37,268 nucleotides of DNA, taken from NCBI GenBank assembly GCA_017305935.1, contig JAFKJU010000043.1:1-37268 (forward strand), given 5' to 3'. The DNA is from Hyphomicrobiales bacterium. Its GTDB lineage: Bacteria > Pseudomonadota > Alphaproteobacteria > Rhizobiales > Rhizobiaceae. Position 1 is the first letter of the stretch; each line of letters begins with the position of its first letter. Under the pieces are notes generated by a model. The model was not told where the DNA came from, made no database searches, and saw only the letters and a program-made list of their open reading frames with translations. This document shows, piece after piece, positions 5,172-12,962 of the stretch. The translations under genes and the position numbers were made by a program.

Positions 5172-5502
5172 TTTGGAGGATGCGCTGCGCAATCGTGTCG
5201 GCGAGCTGGAAGAACGTGTGCGGCAATTGGAGGAGGCGCTATCGCCACTCGAATTTATGTCGCCACCAGAATGGCAGCTCACCGCAAACGAGGCACGCGT
5301 ATTCGCGCACCTGGCTTCCCGAGAAATGGCGACGAAACAGTCTCTTATGGCGGTCCTCTACAGCGGCCGATCGGAGGAGCCGGGTATCAAAATCGTCGAC
5401 GTTTTCATCTGCAAACTACGTCGGAAGATCAAACCGTTCGGCGTTTCGATCAACACGATCTGGGGGCAGGGATGGGCCCTCGAAAGGAAGGCGGCGGCAT
5501 GA
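5164..5502 (+). CDS. Receiver-less CtrA-like winged-helix DNA-binding protein
   Basis: The 112-residue protein starts at a GTG preceded by GGAGGAAGG. Residues 3-28 form a predicted coiled coil (LRNRVGELEERVRQLEEAL). Residues 38-106 form an OmpR/PhoB-type winged helix whose recognition helix KIVDVFICKLRRK (76-88) is nearly identical to KIIDVFICKLRKK of the cell-cycle regulator CtrA, and the wing INTIWGQGWAL matches CtrA IETVWGRGYVL. There is no receiver domain and no phosphoacceptor Asp, so binding should not need phosphorylation; the coiled coil may supply dimerisation. It could occupy host CtrA sites or control phage promoters. It is coupled to neighbours on both sides. Confidence 0.85.
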   Translation: MDSLEDALRNRVGELEERVRQLEEALSPLEFMSPPEWQLTANEARVFAHLASREMATKQSLMAVLYSGRSEEPGIKIVDVFICKLRRKIKPFGVSINTIWGQGWALERKAAA

Positions 5503-5741
5503 TGAGCGAACGGGAGTTTTCCCTTCTTCTTGCCAAGCCCCTGCCAGATGGCGCGCGTGGGTTCCTGTCCCTAGTTCGTGCCCAGGGCGGGCGTGTCCAG
5601 CTCCTGCCGGAAAGCAAGCTGCTCGTGCTGGCCAAGGCTTGCAGTAAGGCCGGCTATGCGCATCTGCGCGAGGATGGCCGCACCGTGCTGCTGACCGGCC
5701 TCGGCCAGGCCTATCTCGACCGCATCGCGAGGGTCGAATGA
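5499..5741 (+). CDS. Hypothetical protein (80 aa)
   Basis: The ATG at 5499 overlaps the stop of the CtrA-like gene, and the stop overlaps the next ATG, so it is translationally coupled. The protein is short and mostly helical with a winged-helix flavour: GARGFLSLVRAQGGRVQLLPESKLLVLAKACSKAG, then YAHLREDGRTVLLTGLGQAYLDRI. The last part resembles the 'L T x x G' ending of small winged-helix proteins such as the one at 6528-6764. A DNA-binding role is possible but unproven. Confidence 0.6.
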   Translation: MMSEREFSLLLAKPLPDGARGFLSLVRAQGGRVQLLPESKLLVLAKACSKAGYAHLREDGRTVLLTGLGQAYLDRIARVE

Positions 5742-6328
5742 CAGGCCTGTCCCGCCGATCCTTCCTGTTGTCCAGCGCCGCAGCGTTTGCCCTGCCGGCG
5801 CTGCCGGCCGTTCCCGCTGCGGCCGTGCCCGCCATCGCCAAGCCCGCGACGATGATGTGGATTTGCGGCACGCCGGGCGAAATGGACTGGCGTGCGTTCA
5901 ATGCGCCGACGGCGGAACAGGCCTGGTTGCAATATTGCGACCGGCTCGGGCTCGAGGTCGATGAATTCCCGATGGGCGAAGACTGCGTCGACCGGGTGGC
6001 CGCATGGGATGGCATGCAGCCTGATCAGATCGGGCCTGCCGACTGGCTGGCGGCTGATTACGGCACGATCTGCGAGCGCTGCGACTGCGAAATCTATAGC
6101 GGGAGCGACGGGCGCGTCGTCAGCTCGGGCGAGGCTGTGTGCCAGGCCTGCATGACGATCGCCGAACGGGTCGAGATGGAGCCGGCCAGCCTGGTCGACG
6201 ACCTGATGAACGATATCGCCAACGAAGGCGAAGCGGAGATCCGGGAAAAGCTGGTCGCCGCCCGCGAATGGGGCGATCTGCCGGCCGATCTCTGGGCCCG
6301 CGCGGTGGCGGGAGCGAGCGACACATGA
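5738..6328 (+). CDS. Zinc-finger-like protein with an N-terminal Tat-type signal
   Basis: The 196-residue protein begins MTGLSRRSFLLSSAAAFALP, a textbook twin-arginine signal (SRRSFLL) with a hydrophobic Ala/Leu core and AxA-like ends near residues 28-34. The body contains a short Cys cluster (ICERCDCEIY near 111-116 and VCQACM near 133-136) that would bind zinc. It also contains acidic helices (LVDDLMNDIANEGEAEIREKL). A Tat signal on a gene inside an early phage operon is odd, because a folded zinc protein would be sent to the periplasm. It is coupled to neighbours by ATGA overlaps. Function unknown. Confidence 0.7.
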   Translation: MTGLSRRSFLLSSAAAFALPALPAVPAAAVPAIAKPATMMWICGTPGEMDWRAFNAPTAEQAWLQYCDRLGLEVDEFPMGEDCVDRVAAWDGMQPDQIGPADWLAADYGTICERCDCEIYSGSDGRVVSSGEAVCQACMTIAERVEMEPASLVDDLMNDIANEGEAEIREKLVAAREWGDLPADLWARAVAGASDT

Positions 6329-6531
6329 TTCCGCCGCGTCCAGATTGCCAGAAACGCATGGCCGCCTTCGATGCCCTGCCGGTGACGGTGCGGCGGGCGA
6401 TGGCGAATGCCGCCTATTCCTTTCCCGTGGCCCTGGTGCCCCGGTTGCGCCGCCGTGGCCTGAAGGCGCGCCAGATCGTCGCGGCGATCGTGGCGGCCGA
6501 TCGGCGGCTTGCGAAAGGCGGGGCGCTATGA
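6325..6531 (+). CDS. Small hypothetical protein (68 aa), DUF6525-like
   Basis: The ATG overlaps the upstream stop (ATGA) and the stop overlaps the next ATG. The 68 residues include MAAFDALPVTVRRAMANAAY, a pattern seen in the small DUF6525-type proteins of alphaproteobacterial phages, followed by basic helices (VPRLRRRGLKARQIVAAI, ADRRLAKGG). The family assignment is tentative and comes from memory of the pattern only. It is probably a small helical, possibly nucleic-acid-binding protein. Confidence 0.6.
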   Translation: MIPPRPDCQKRMAAFDALPVTVRRAMANAAYSFPVALVPRLRRRGLKARQIVAAIVAADRRLAKGGAL

Positions 6532-6764
6532 GCGGCGGCATTACGCCCGGTCAGCTGCGCGCCTTGCAGCGTCTGGCCTCGCTTCACGATCGCTATCCCG
6601 ACTATCGCGGCTTTCGGTCCCGGTTTCTCGGCAACAGCACCTCTGTGCTGCTGCGCGCCATCGGCTCGACCGGACTGGTGGCGCTCGAGCGGCTCGGCGA
6701 TGGCGCTTTTCGCTATTCGCTGACGCCGGCGGGCCGGGCCCGGGCGCAGGGCGGTGCATCATGA
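6528..6764 (+). CDS. Small winged-helix-like hypothetical protein (78 aa)
   Basis: The start overlaps the previous stop and the end overlaps the ATG of the ParB/MT-A70 gene. The 78 residues read as helices (TPGQLRALQRLASLHDRY, TSVLLRAIGSTGLVALERL) followed by a beta wing (GDGAFRYSLTPAGRARA). The ending YSLTPAGRA is typical of small winged-helix proteins. No named family is recognised. It may be a transcription cofactor of the early operon. Confidence 0.6.
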   Translation: MSGGITPGQLRALQRLASLHDRYPDYRGFRSRFLGNSTSVLLRAIGSTGLVALERLGDGAFRYSLTPAGRARAQGGAS

Positions 6765-8101
6765 GCGAGCCTCAAAGCAAGACGGCCGTGGCGCGGCCGA
6801 TCGCCAGCATCATCACCGGCAATCGCCTGCGGCGCGTGGATGAGGCCAAGGTGGCATCGTTCATGGATTCGATCGGGCGCGATGGCCTGCGCATGCCGAT
6901 TACCGTCTTCGGTGACGAGACGGCCCCGACCGCGATGTTGAGCGCCGGCGGTCATCGGCTCGAAGCCTGCCGGCGGCTGGGGCGCGAAACCATCCTGTGC
7001 TTCCATGAGGCGGGCGATGCCTATGACTGCGCGCTTTGGGAAATCGACGAGAACCTGATCCGCTCCGATCTGTCGGCGTCGGAACGGGCGCTGTTTACGG
7101 CGCGGCGCAAGGAAATCTATCTCGTCAAGTTCCCGGAAACGGCTGTCGGGGCAAACCAGCATTCGAGGGTTCGCAAAAACTGCGAAGGCTCGGCGCCTGC
7201 GCGTTTCAGCGCCGCCACGGCCGAGGCGACCGGGCAGAAAGAGCGCACCGTGCAGCTGGATGCCGAGCGCGGCGCGAAGATTTCGCAGGCCGCCCTGCAG
7301 ATGCTGGCTGGCTCGCGCCATGACAAGGGCGTGACGCTGGATCATCTCAAGAAACTGGCGACGCCGGAAGCGCAGGAAGGCTATGCACGCCAGCTGCTCG
7401 CCGGCGATCGCGCCGTGGCGGCGGAAAGCAAGGTGATCCGCACCGCGACCATGCGCCGCTCGCGCGATGTGCGGCTGGGGCTTCTGAACGTGATCGCCGA
7501 TCGCGGAATCCGGGTCGCGGGCGAGCTGCCGCGTGCGGCCTATCCGATCCTCTATGCCGATCCGCCATGGCAACAGGAAGCCTGGAGCGACGAAACCGGC
7601 CAGGACAAGGGCCTGAAATATCCCTCCATGCCGCTCGACGACATCAAGGCGCTGTGCGCCGGCGATCGCAGCCCGGCGACCAGTTCGGCCGAATGTTTTC
7701 TTTGGGTGCCGGCGAACCGGCTGCATCACGGCATCGACGTGCTGACCGCCTGGGGCTTCGAATACATCTCCGGCATGGTCTGGGACAAGATCGACATCGG
7801 CATGGGCCGGCATGTGCGCGACCGGCACGAACATCTGCTGATCGGCAAGCGCGGCAAGGTCTCGATCGCGCCTTTGCCCGGCGACAACCCGCCCTCGCTC
7901 TATGCCGAGCGCAAGACCGCGCATAGCCGCAAGCCGGCATGGTTTGCCGAGCAGATCGACCGGCAATGGCCGGAGCTTCGCAAACTGGAACTGTTCAACC
8001 GCCGCGAAAGCCTGGTCGAAGGCGACGTGCGGCTGAACGGCAAGTGGGATTTCTGGGGGTTCGAAGCTGCCGGCGCAGCGAATGACGAGGTGGCGGCATG
8101 A
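6761..8101 (+). CDS. ParB-domain / MT-A70 adenine DNA methyltransferase fusion
   Basis: The 446-residue protein joins an N-terminal ParB-like domain (about 10-110; SAGGHRLEACRRLG, YDCALWEIDENLIRSDLSASE) to a C-terminal MT-A70-type N6-adenine methyltransferase with the catalytic DPPW motif near residue 266 (YPILYADPPWQQEAW). The MT-A70 SAM-fold blocks WGFEYISGMVWDK and HEHLLIGKRG follow. The ParB part probably guides the enzyme along DNA; the MTase would methylate adenines in phage DNA, protecting it from host restriction. The start is chosen at the ATGA overlap; a longer upstream frame would run over the previous gene. No cognate nuclease is adjacent. Confidence 0.9.
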   Translation: MSEPQSKTAVARPIASIITGNRLRRVDEAKVASFMDSIGRDGLRMPITVFGDETAPTAMLSAGGHRLEACRRLGRETILCFHEAGDAYDCALWEIDENLIRSDLSASERALFTARRKEIYLVKFPETAVGANQHSRVRKNCEGSAPARFSAATAEATGQKERTVQLDAERGAKISQAALQMLAGSRHDKGVTLDHLKKLATPEAQEGYARQLLAGDRAVAAESKVIRTATMRRSRDVRLGLLNVIADRGIRVAGELPRAAYPILYADPPWQQEAWSDETGQDKGLKYPSMPLDDIKALCAGDRSPATSSAECFLWVPANRLHHGIDVLTAWGFEYISGMVWDKIDIGMGRHVRDRHEHLLIGKRGKVSIAPLPGDNPPSLYAERKTAHSRKPAWFAEQIDRQWPELRKLELFNRRESLVEGDVRLNGKWDFWGFEAAGAANDEVAA

Positions 8102-8409
8102 AGTGCGATTTCGTGGTGGGGCAGCGCGTGGTCTGCATCAATGGGGACTGGCCGGACTGGGCGGTCTCAACTGACGAAAGGTTCATTGTGCCGGGGCCGG
8201 TGCGGGTTCCGATGCTGAATGAGGTTCTGACGATTGCGGGGATTCAGGCCGGGACGAGGCTGGTTACGATGTCAGCCGTCTGGCTCGCCTTCGAAGAAAT
8301 TGCGGGCGGCTGGCACTACAGTCACTTCCGACCGCTGATTGAGCGGAAAACCGATATCTCGATGTTCAAGCGCATGCTCACGCCGGCGAAAAAGGAGGTG
8401 GATGCATGA
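8098..8409 (+). CDS. Hypothetical protein (103 aa)
   Basis: The gene overlaps the methyltransferase stop by four bases and the next start by four. The N-terminus (CDFVVGQRVVCINGDWPDW) and centre (VLTIAGIQAG, LVTMSAVWLAFEEI) look like a small SH3-like beta barrel; the C-terminal tail (SHFRPLIERKTDISMFKRML) is a pattern I associate with hypothetical proteins of rhizobial phages. No function can be assigned. Its place between two methyltransferase genes suggests a role in DNA modification or simple operon filler. Confidence 0.65.
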   Translation: MKCDFVVGQRVVCINGDWPDWAVSTDERFIVPGPVRVPMLNEVLTIAGIQAGTRLVTMSAVWLAFEEIAGGWHYSHFRPLIERKTDISMFKRMLTPAKKEVDA

Positions 8410-9164
8410 GCGGCGTTGTCAACGCAAAGCGGGTCGAGGTCATCGGGCAGTGCAAACTGTATCTCGGCGACTGCATCGATATCCTGCCGGGGCTTGGTCA
8501 GGTCGACGCTGTCGTGACCGATCCGCCTTACGGCATGGCGTACAAAAGCGGGCATAATTCGGCTCGCAAGGGCGCGGGGAAAGTTCTCAGCCGGAAGGAC
8601 GGGGATTTCAAGCCGATCGCTGGGGATGACAAGCCGTTCGACCCGTCCTTCATTTTTGCGCTTGGCGCACCTTCGATCATCTGGGGTGCAAACCACTTCA
8701 ATCATGTCTTGCTGCCTCGGCGACGCTGGCTTGTCTGGAACAAGCTCTGCGGCAAAACTGCCTTGCCGTCCGGTAGCGATGTTGAACTGGCTTGGTGCAG
8801 CGAGCCCGGGCCTGACCGCATCTTTGACCACCTCTGGCGCGGCATCATGCGTGCTGGCGAGGAAAACATCGTCCATAGCGTCAAGCACCATCCAAATCAG
8901 AAACCTGTAGCGCTGATGTCATGGTGCCTCGGCTTCGTTCCGGCCGGGATCGTCCTCGATCCGTTCATGGGCTCCGGGTCGACCGGTGTTGCTGCTGTCA
9001 GGGCTGGGCGACCTTTCATCGGCATCGAACTTGACGAGAGCTATTTCGACATCGCCTGCCGGCGCGTCCAGGATGCCTATCGACAGCCGAACATGTTTGC
9101 GCCATCGGAACCAGTGGGGCCGTCCGAGCAAGTCCGCTTCGATCTGGAAGGCGGTGCGGCATGA
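8406..9164 (+). CDS. DNA methyltransferase, N6/N4 (DPPY) type
   Basis: The 252-residue protein has the catalytic motif DPPYGMAY (about 39-46) and the SAM-binding motif FMGSGSTGVAAV (about 185-196), with motif IV before motif I as in the beta-class of amino-methyltransferases (N6_N4_Mtase). HHPNQKPVALMSWCL and GIELDESYFDIACRRV complete the fold. It would methylate adenine N6 or cytosine N4 at a short recognition site. An RBS AAGGAGG lies upstream. It is smaller than CcrM and lacks the CcrM C-terminal domain, so it is not a CcrM. It is a solitary phage methyltransferase. Confidence 0.9.
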   Translation: MSGVVNAKRVEVIGQCKLYLGDCIDILPGLGQVDAVVTDPPYGMAYKSGHNSARKGAGKVLSRKDGDFKPIAGDDKPFDPSFIFALGAPSIIWGANHFNHVLLPRRRWLVWNKLCGKTALPSGSDVELAWCSEPGPDRIFDHLWRGIMRAGEENIVHSVKHHPNQKPVALMSWCLGFVPAGIVLDPFMGSGSTGVAAVRAGRPFIGIELDESYFDIACRRVQDAYRQPNMFAPSEPVGPSEQVRFDLEGGAA

Positions 9165-9694
9165 ACCTGCGCATCCTCAAGAAGCTGTGCAAGCGCGCCG
9201 CACCCTTGCTGCTCCAGCTGGGCGACGATCGCGAGCAATTCCCGTCCGAAAAATGGGAAAACTACCACGGTACCTTTATCGGCGACCGCAAGCATTGGGA
9301 TCGGGGGCGGTGCCATCCCTCCTATGAGGGTCGAAATGGCTGGGGCACGCCGCGCGGGGCTGAAGTCGTGTTCACGACGCGAGCCGGCCGGCGCATCGTC
9401 ATGGGTCCGCCTGTGCATCCCCGCAAGGGCACGATCATGGTCGGGGCCCCGTCTGGCTATTACGAGCCGGAATGGGATGAGCAGTGCGCATGGAGCGCGC
9501 TGGAAAGCCTCGTCCTCGATCATTTCACAGATTGGGATTTGGTGGAGCGCTGGCAAGAGCGGGAATTTGCAAGCGAAGATGCTGAAAAATTCGAATGGCC
9601 CGTCGGCGGCGCGCTTACGCGCGATCTATCGTCGGTGTCGCTCATCTTCGCCGCCGCGCGGGAAATCATTGCCGGGAAAGGCGGTGCGGCATGA
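9161..9694 (+). CDS. Hypothetical protein (177 aa) between two methyltransferases
   Basis: The protein starts with a basic helix (MNLRILKKLCKRAAPLLLQLG) followed by GDRKHWDRGRCHPSYEGRNGWGTPRGAEVVF. This is a Trp/Gly-rich region, and the rest is acidic and aromatic (GYYEPEWDEQCAWSAL, FTDWDLVERW). No known family is recognised. It overlaps both neighbouring genes by four bases. A restriction-evasion or DNA-modification accessory role would fit the context but is only a guess. Confidence 0.65.
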   Translation: MNLRILKKLCKRAAPLLLQLGDDREQFPSEKWENYHGTFIGDRKHWDRGRCHPSYEGRNGWGTPRGAEVVFTTRAGRRIVMGPPVHPRKGTIMVGAPSGYYEPEWDEQCAWSALESLVLDHFTDWDLVERWQEREFASEDAEKFEWPVGGALTRDLSSVSLIFAAAREIIAGKGGAA

Positions 9695-11613
9695 ATATGG
9701 TCGCCGGCTCGCTTTTCGAGGGCATGAGCATTCCCGATATCCATGCGTTCGCCCGCTCTCGCGGTTGGGCGGATGAGCCTTTGATCGTCGATAGCTTCGC
9801 CGGCGGTGGCGGGGCGTCGACCGGGATCGAGATGGCGCTTGGCCGCTCGCCGGATATCGCCATCAATCACAATGCTGCGGCGCTGGCGCTGCATGCCGCC
9901 AATCATCCGGATACGCTCCACCTTTCGGAAAACGTCTTCCGTATCGACCCGCTCGACTACCTGCGCGGCCGGCATGTCGGGCTCGCCTGGTTCTCTCCGG
10001 ATTGCAAGCACTTCTCGAAGGCAAAGGGCGGCGCGCCGGTGGAGCGCAATATCCGCGACCTTTGCTGGATCATTCCGGGCTGGACCGAACGCATCCAGAA
10101 AAGCGGCGGCAAGGTCGACGTGATCATCATGGAGAACGTCGAGGAATTCCGCGACTACGGCCCGCTGATCGTGACGCCGCGCGGCCTGCGGCCCGATCCG
10201 GACAAGAAGGGGGAGACCTTCCAGAAATGGTGCAAGACGTTGCGCCGTCTCGGCGGAAAGCTGGAATGGCGCGAATTGCGCGGCTGCGACTATGGCGCGC
10301 CGACGATCCGCAAGCGTCTGTTCATCATCATCCGCTTCGACGGCCAGAAGATCGTCTGGCCGCAGCCGACGCATGGCAAGCCCGACGACGCCGATGTTCT
10401 CGCCGGCCGCAAGCAGCCCTGGCCGATCATGGCCGATTGCATCGACTGGTCTATTCTCTGCCCTTCGATCTTCGACACGGCGGCCGAGATCAAGGCGGCC
10501 TATGGCTTGCAAGCCGTCCGTCCGCTCGCCGACAACAGTATGGCCCGCATTGCGCGTGGCCTGCATCGCTATGTGTTGCAGGCCAGCCGGCCGTTCATCG
10601 TCAACCTGACGCATGGTGCCCGCCTTGAGGATGTGGGCAGCCCGGCCAACACGATTACGGCGGCGCGGCGCGGCGAAAAATCCTTAATTGCGCCGCACAT
10701 CATGACGATGCGCAATGCCGGGAAACCTTTCAACGGCGCTGACCAACCGGCTCATACCATTACCGCCGGCGGCGCGGGCCTGACGTTGGTCGCGCCGACG
10801 TTGTTTCAGACCGGATATGGAGAGCGGGAAGGGCAGGCGCCGCGTTGCCTCGATATCGAGAAGCCGCTGGGCACTGTCGTCGCAGGTGGCGTGAAGCATG
10901 CCGTAGCTTGCGCCTTCATGGCGCAGCACAACAACGATGCCCGGCGGATCGGCGGCGTCAATCCGGGGCGGCCGATGGGCGCGCCGGGCTCGACCATCAC
11001 GCAAACCGGCTCGCACCAGAACGTTGTCGCTGCCTATATCGCCCGTCAGTTCGGAACGTCGACCGGCCATCGCGCCGACGCGCCTTCGGGCACGGTCATG
11101 GCGCGCGGCATGGGCAAGTCCCAGCTGGTCGCGCCCTACCTGCAATCCTACTACGGGATCGGTGACGGTCAGCGTGGTGACGATCCGATGCGCACTGTAA
11201 CGACCAAGGATCGTTTCGGCCATGTCGCGGCCACACTCGGCGTTCCACCATTCACCGAAGCCCAGGCCGCCCGGGCGCGGCAGGTCGCGGATTTCCTGCG
11301 CTCCTACGGTTTCTGGGACGCGCGCGAATTCGTGACGGTGGAGATCGACGGTGAGACTTTCGTCATCGTCGATATCGGCATGCGCATGCTGACGCCGCGC
11401 GAGCTGTACAATGCGCAGGGCTTCCCGCGCGACTACGTCATCGACGGCGTCTGGTCGAAACCGCAGGTCGGCCACAATGGCGGGCCGGTCTGGTTACCGT
11501 TCACCAAGTCGGTGCAGGTATCTTGCGTCGGCAATTCCGTCTGCCCGCCTGTTGCGGCGGCGCTGGTGGCCGCCAACTGCAATCATCTCGCTCGACAGCA
11601 GGTGGCGGCATGA
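9691..11613 (+). CDS. C5-cytosine DNA methyltransferase with repeated insert
   Basis: The 640-residue enzyme has m5C motif I (VDSFAGGGGAS, about 33-43), motif IV with the nucleophile Cys105 (FSPDCKHFSKAKGG; PDC instead of the usual PCQ), motif VI ENVEEF (about 148), motif VIII-like IRKRLFIII and motifs IX-X near the C-terminus (RMLTPRELYNAQGFP; VSCVGNSVCPPVAAAL). It would make 5-methylcytosine in phage DNA. Between VIII and IX, about residues 316-510, six degenerate repeats of 34-40 residues share a core T(I/V)T..G...LVAPY. The start follows GGCGGTGCGGC with an ATGA overlap. Confidence 0.9.
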   Translation: MNMVAGSLFEGMSIPDIHAFARSRGWADEPLIVDSFAGGGGASTGIEMALGRSPDIAINHNAAALALHAANHPDTLHLSENVFRIDPLDYLRGRHVGLAWFSPDCKHFSKAKGGAPVERNIRDLCWIIPGWTERIQKSGGKVDVIIMENVEEFRDYGPLIVTPRGLRPDPDKKGETFQKWCKTLRRLGGKLEWRELRGCDYGAPTIRKRLFIIIRFDGQKIVWPQPTHGKPDDADVLAGRKQPWPIMADCIDWSILCPSIFDTAAEIKAAYGLQAVRPLADNSMARIARGLHRYVLQASRPFIVNLTHGARLEDVGSPANTITAARRGEKSLIAPHIMTMRNAGKPFNGADQPAHTITAGGAGLTLVAPTLFQTGYGEREGQAPRCLDIEKPLGTVVAGGVKHAVACAFMAQHNNDARRIGGVNPGRPMGAPGSTITQTGSHQNVVAAYIARQFGTSTGHRADAPSGTVMARGMGKSQLVAPYLQSYYGIGDGQRGDDPMRTVTTKDRFGHVAATLGVPPFTEAQAARARQVADFLRSYGFWDAREFVTVEIDGETFVIVDIGMRMLTPRELYNAQGFPRDYVIDGVWSKPQVGHNGGPVWLPFTKSVQVSCVGNSVCPPVAAALVAANCNHLARQQVAA

Positions 11614-12173
11614 CGGGGCCGACGCTCGAGCAAGACAAGCGGCGCATGTTGCGGCTGGCCGATATCGTCGCCGGCATGGGCGGCGATGCCTGGACGCAGG
11701 CTTTTGCCGATGGCGGGTGCGGTCTCATCACGCGTCGCTCGACCGGCGAGGAAGTGACGATCTGCACTTTCACCGCAGATGCCTTGCCGGGCGAAATCGA
11801 GCTTCTGGTGGGTGCGCTCGACGACACCATTCTGTTTCTGCGCGCCCGGGCGCGGGCGGTGGAGGTGCTGCGCGCGCTGCAGGCGTCCGGCGAGGCGGGC
11901 AAGGATGCGCCCGGGGACCAGGGCGAGTTGCCGATGCGCGAGGGCGACTTTGCCGCTAACGCGGCAATGCATCTGAATGAGCGGCCGTTCTGGAGGTTTC
12001 TGGCTGAGACGACGCCGGGCGGGCCTGTCGACAGCAAGGAACTGGCCGACCATCGCCTCAAGCAGGAACTCGGCATCCAATCGAAAAGTGAACTGAACGA
12101 AAAGCCGCGCGCGCAATCCGCGTGGATTCACATGCGCGGCAGCTATCAGCTTTGGAAGCGCAACGGGGGATAG
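11610..12173 (+). CDS. Hypothetical protein (187 aa)
   Basis: The start overlaps the methyltransferase stop (ATGA). The protein is helical and acidic: DKRRMLRLADIVAGMGGDAW, LPGEIELLVGALDDTILFLRARARAVEVLRAL, and a C-terminal block LADHRLKQELGIQSKSELN followed by WIHMRGSYQLWKR. The C-terminal block looks like a small nucleic-acid-contact module. No family is recognised. It belongs to the early operon and probably works in DNA metabolism. Confidence 0.65.
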   Translation: MTGPTLEQDKRRMLRLADIVAGMGGDAWTQAFADGGCGLITRRSTGEEVTICTFTADALPGEIELLVGALDDTILFLRARARAVEVLRALQASGEAGKDAPGDQGELPMREGDFAANAAMHLNERPFWRFLAETTPGGPVDSKELADHRLKQELGIQSKSELNEKPRAQSAWIHMRGSYQLWKRNGG

Positions 12174-12174
12174 G

Positions 12175-12273
12175 ATGGGAATGGCAGCGGAAACGATAAG
12201 GGCGCGCCGTTTCGACGACGCGCCCCTTGGTGCTTCGAGCGGCGCCGGCCGGCTGGGTCGGGCCGTCACATGA
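12175..12273 (+). CDS. Possible 32-aa leader peptide
   Basis: A 32-residue frame starts after CGGGGGA and ends at a TGA that overlaps the next ATG, exactly as the neighbouring genes do. Within it lies a GC hairpin (AGGGCGCG with CGCGCCCC, about 12198-12225). The peptide (MGMAAETIRARRFDDAPLG...) matches nothing I know. It may be a coupling leader, or the frame may be accidental and the hairpin the real element. Confidence 0.3.
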   Translation: MGMAAETIRARRFDDAPLGASSGAGRLGRAVT

Positions 12274-12962
12274 GCGCGCCTGTTTTCGAAGAGGAAGCGA
12301 TCGAAGCCCATGGCGAGCGCGTCCTGGCGGCAAAGGTCACCTGCGACGAATGCGGCGCGCACGGCTATTTCGCGCACAAGCGCGGGGCCTCGCGGCGGCC
12401 GGCAGACGCCATTGCCGCGCACTTCCGAAAGCAAGGATGGGAATTGAAGGGGGCGAAGATTCGCTGCCCACAATGCGCGCGGCGACGTCCGCGTGTCATG
12501 GTTTCGAAGGGGTTTGAGATGAAGACGACAGGGCAAAAGCCAGCCGTGCCGGCGGTGATCGACGTCGCCGCCGTGCGCGTTCCGGGCTTCGACGACAAAC
12601 AGGTGATCAACCTCAAGCTGATCGAAGTCTACCAGAATGCCGAGGTCGGCTATCGCGAGGGATGGACCGACGCGCGGGTGGCGCAGGAACTCGGCTGCCC
12701 GAAAGAATGGGTCTCCGACGTGCGCGGGGCGATGTTCGGGCCGGAGGGCATGGCGCCGCACCTGCGCGCGCTGGACAATGGCATGCGCGTCTTGGAGGAG
12801 CGGCTCCGAGAGCTGGCGGAGCAGCAGGCGGAAGCCTTTCGCGCCATGGGCGGCATCCGCAAAATGGAAGCGGAATTGCGTGATCTCTACGCCAGTGTGG
12901 AGACGGTCTGCGCTTCCATGCGTGACCAGGTCGCTGCGGCCATTCACAAGGGCGGGCGATAA
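12270..12962 (+). CDS. Zinc-ribbon hypothetical protein (230 aa)
   Basis: The N-terminal third has two CxxC pairs (CDECGAHGYF near 25 and CPQCARRRP near 66), a likely zinc ribbon. The middle (YQNAEVGYREGWTDARVAQELGCPKEWVSDVR) reads as a helix-turn-helix, and the C-terminus is a long coiled-coil-like region (LEERLRELAEQQAEAFRAMGGIRKMEAEL). The combination suggests a DNA-binding protein, possibly a regulator or replication accessory factor. It is coupled to the next gene by TAATG. The exact family is not recognised. Confidence 0.7.
   Translation: MSAPVFEEEAIEAHGERVLAAKVTCDECGAHGYFAHKRGASRRPADAIAAHFRKQGWELKGAKIRCPQCARRRPRVMVSKGFEMKTTGQKPAVPAVIDVAAVRVPGFDDKQVINLKLIEVYQNAEVGYREGWTDARVAQELGCPKEWVSDVRGAMFGPEGMAPHLRALDNGMRVLEERLRELAEQQAEAFRAMGGIRKMEAELRDLYASVETVCASMRDQVAAAIHKGGR

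Noticed and set aside
3972-5282. 436-aa leftward frame
   Set aside because: It is antisense to the regulator and ParB-like genes. Its His/Arg-rich text and lack of an RBS are typical of GC-rich shadow frames.
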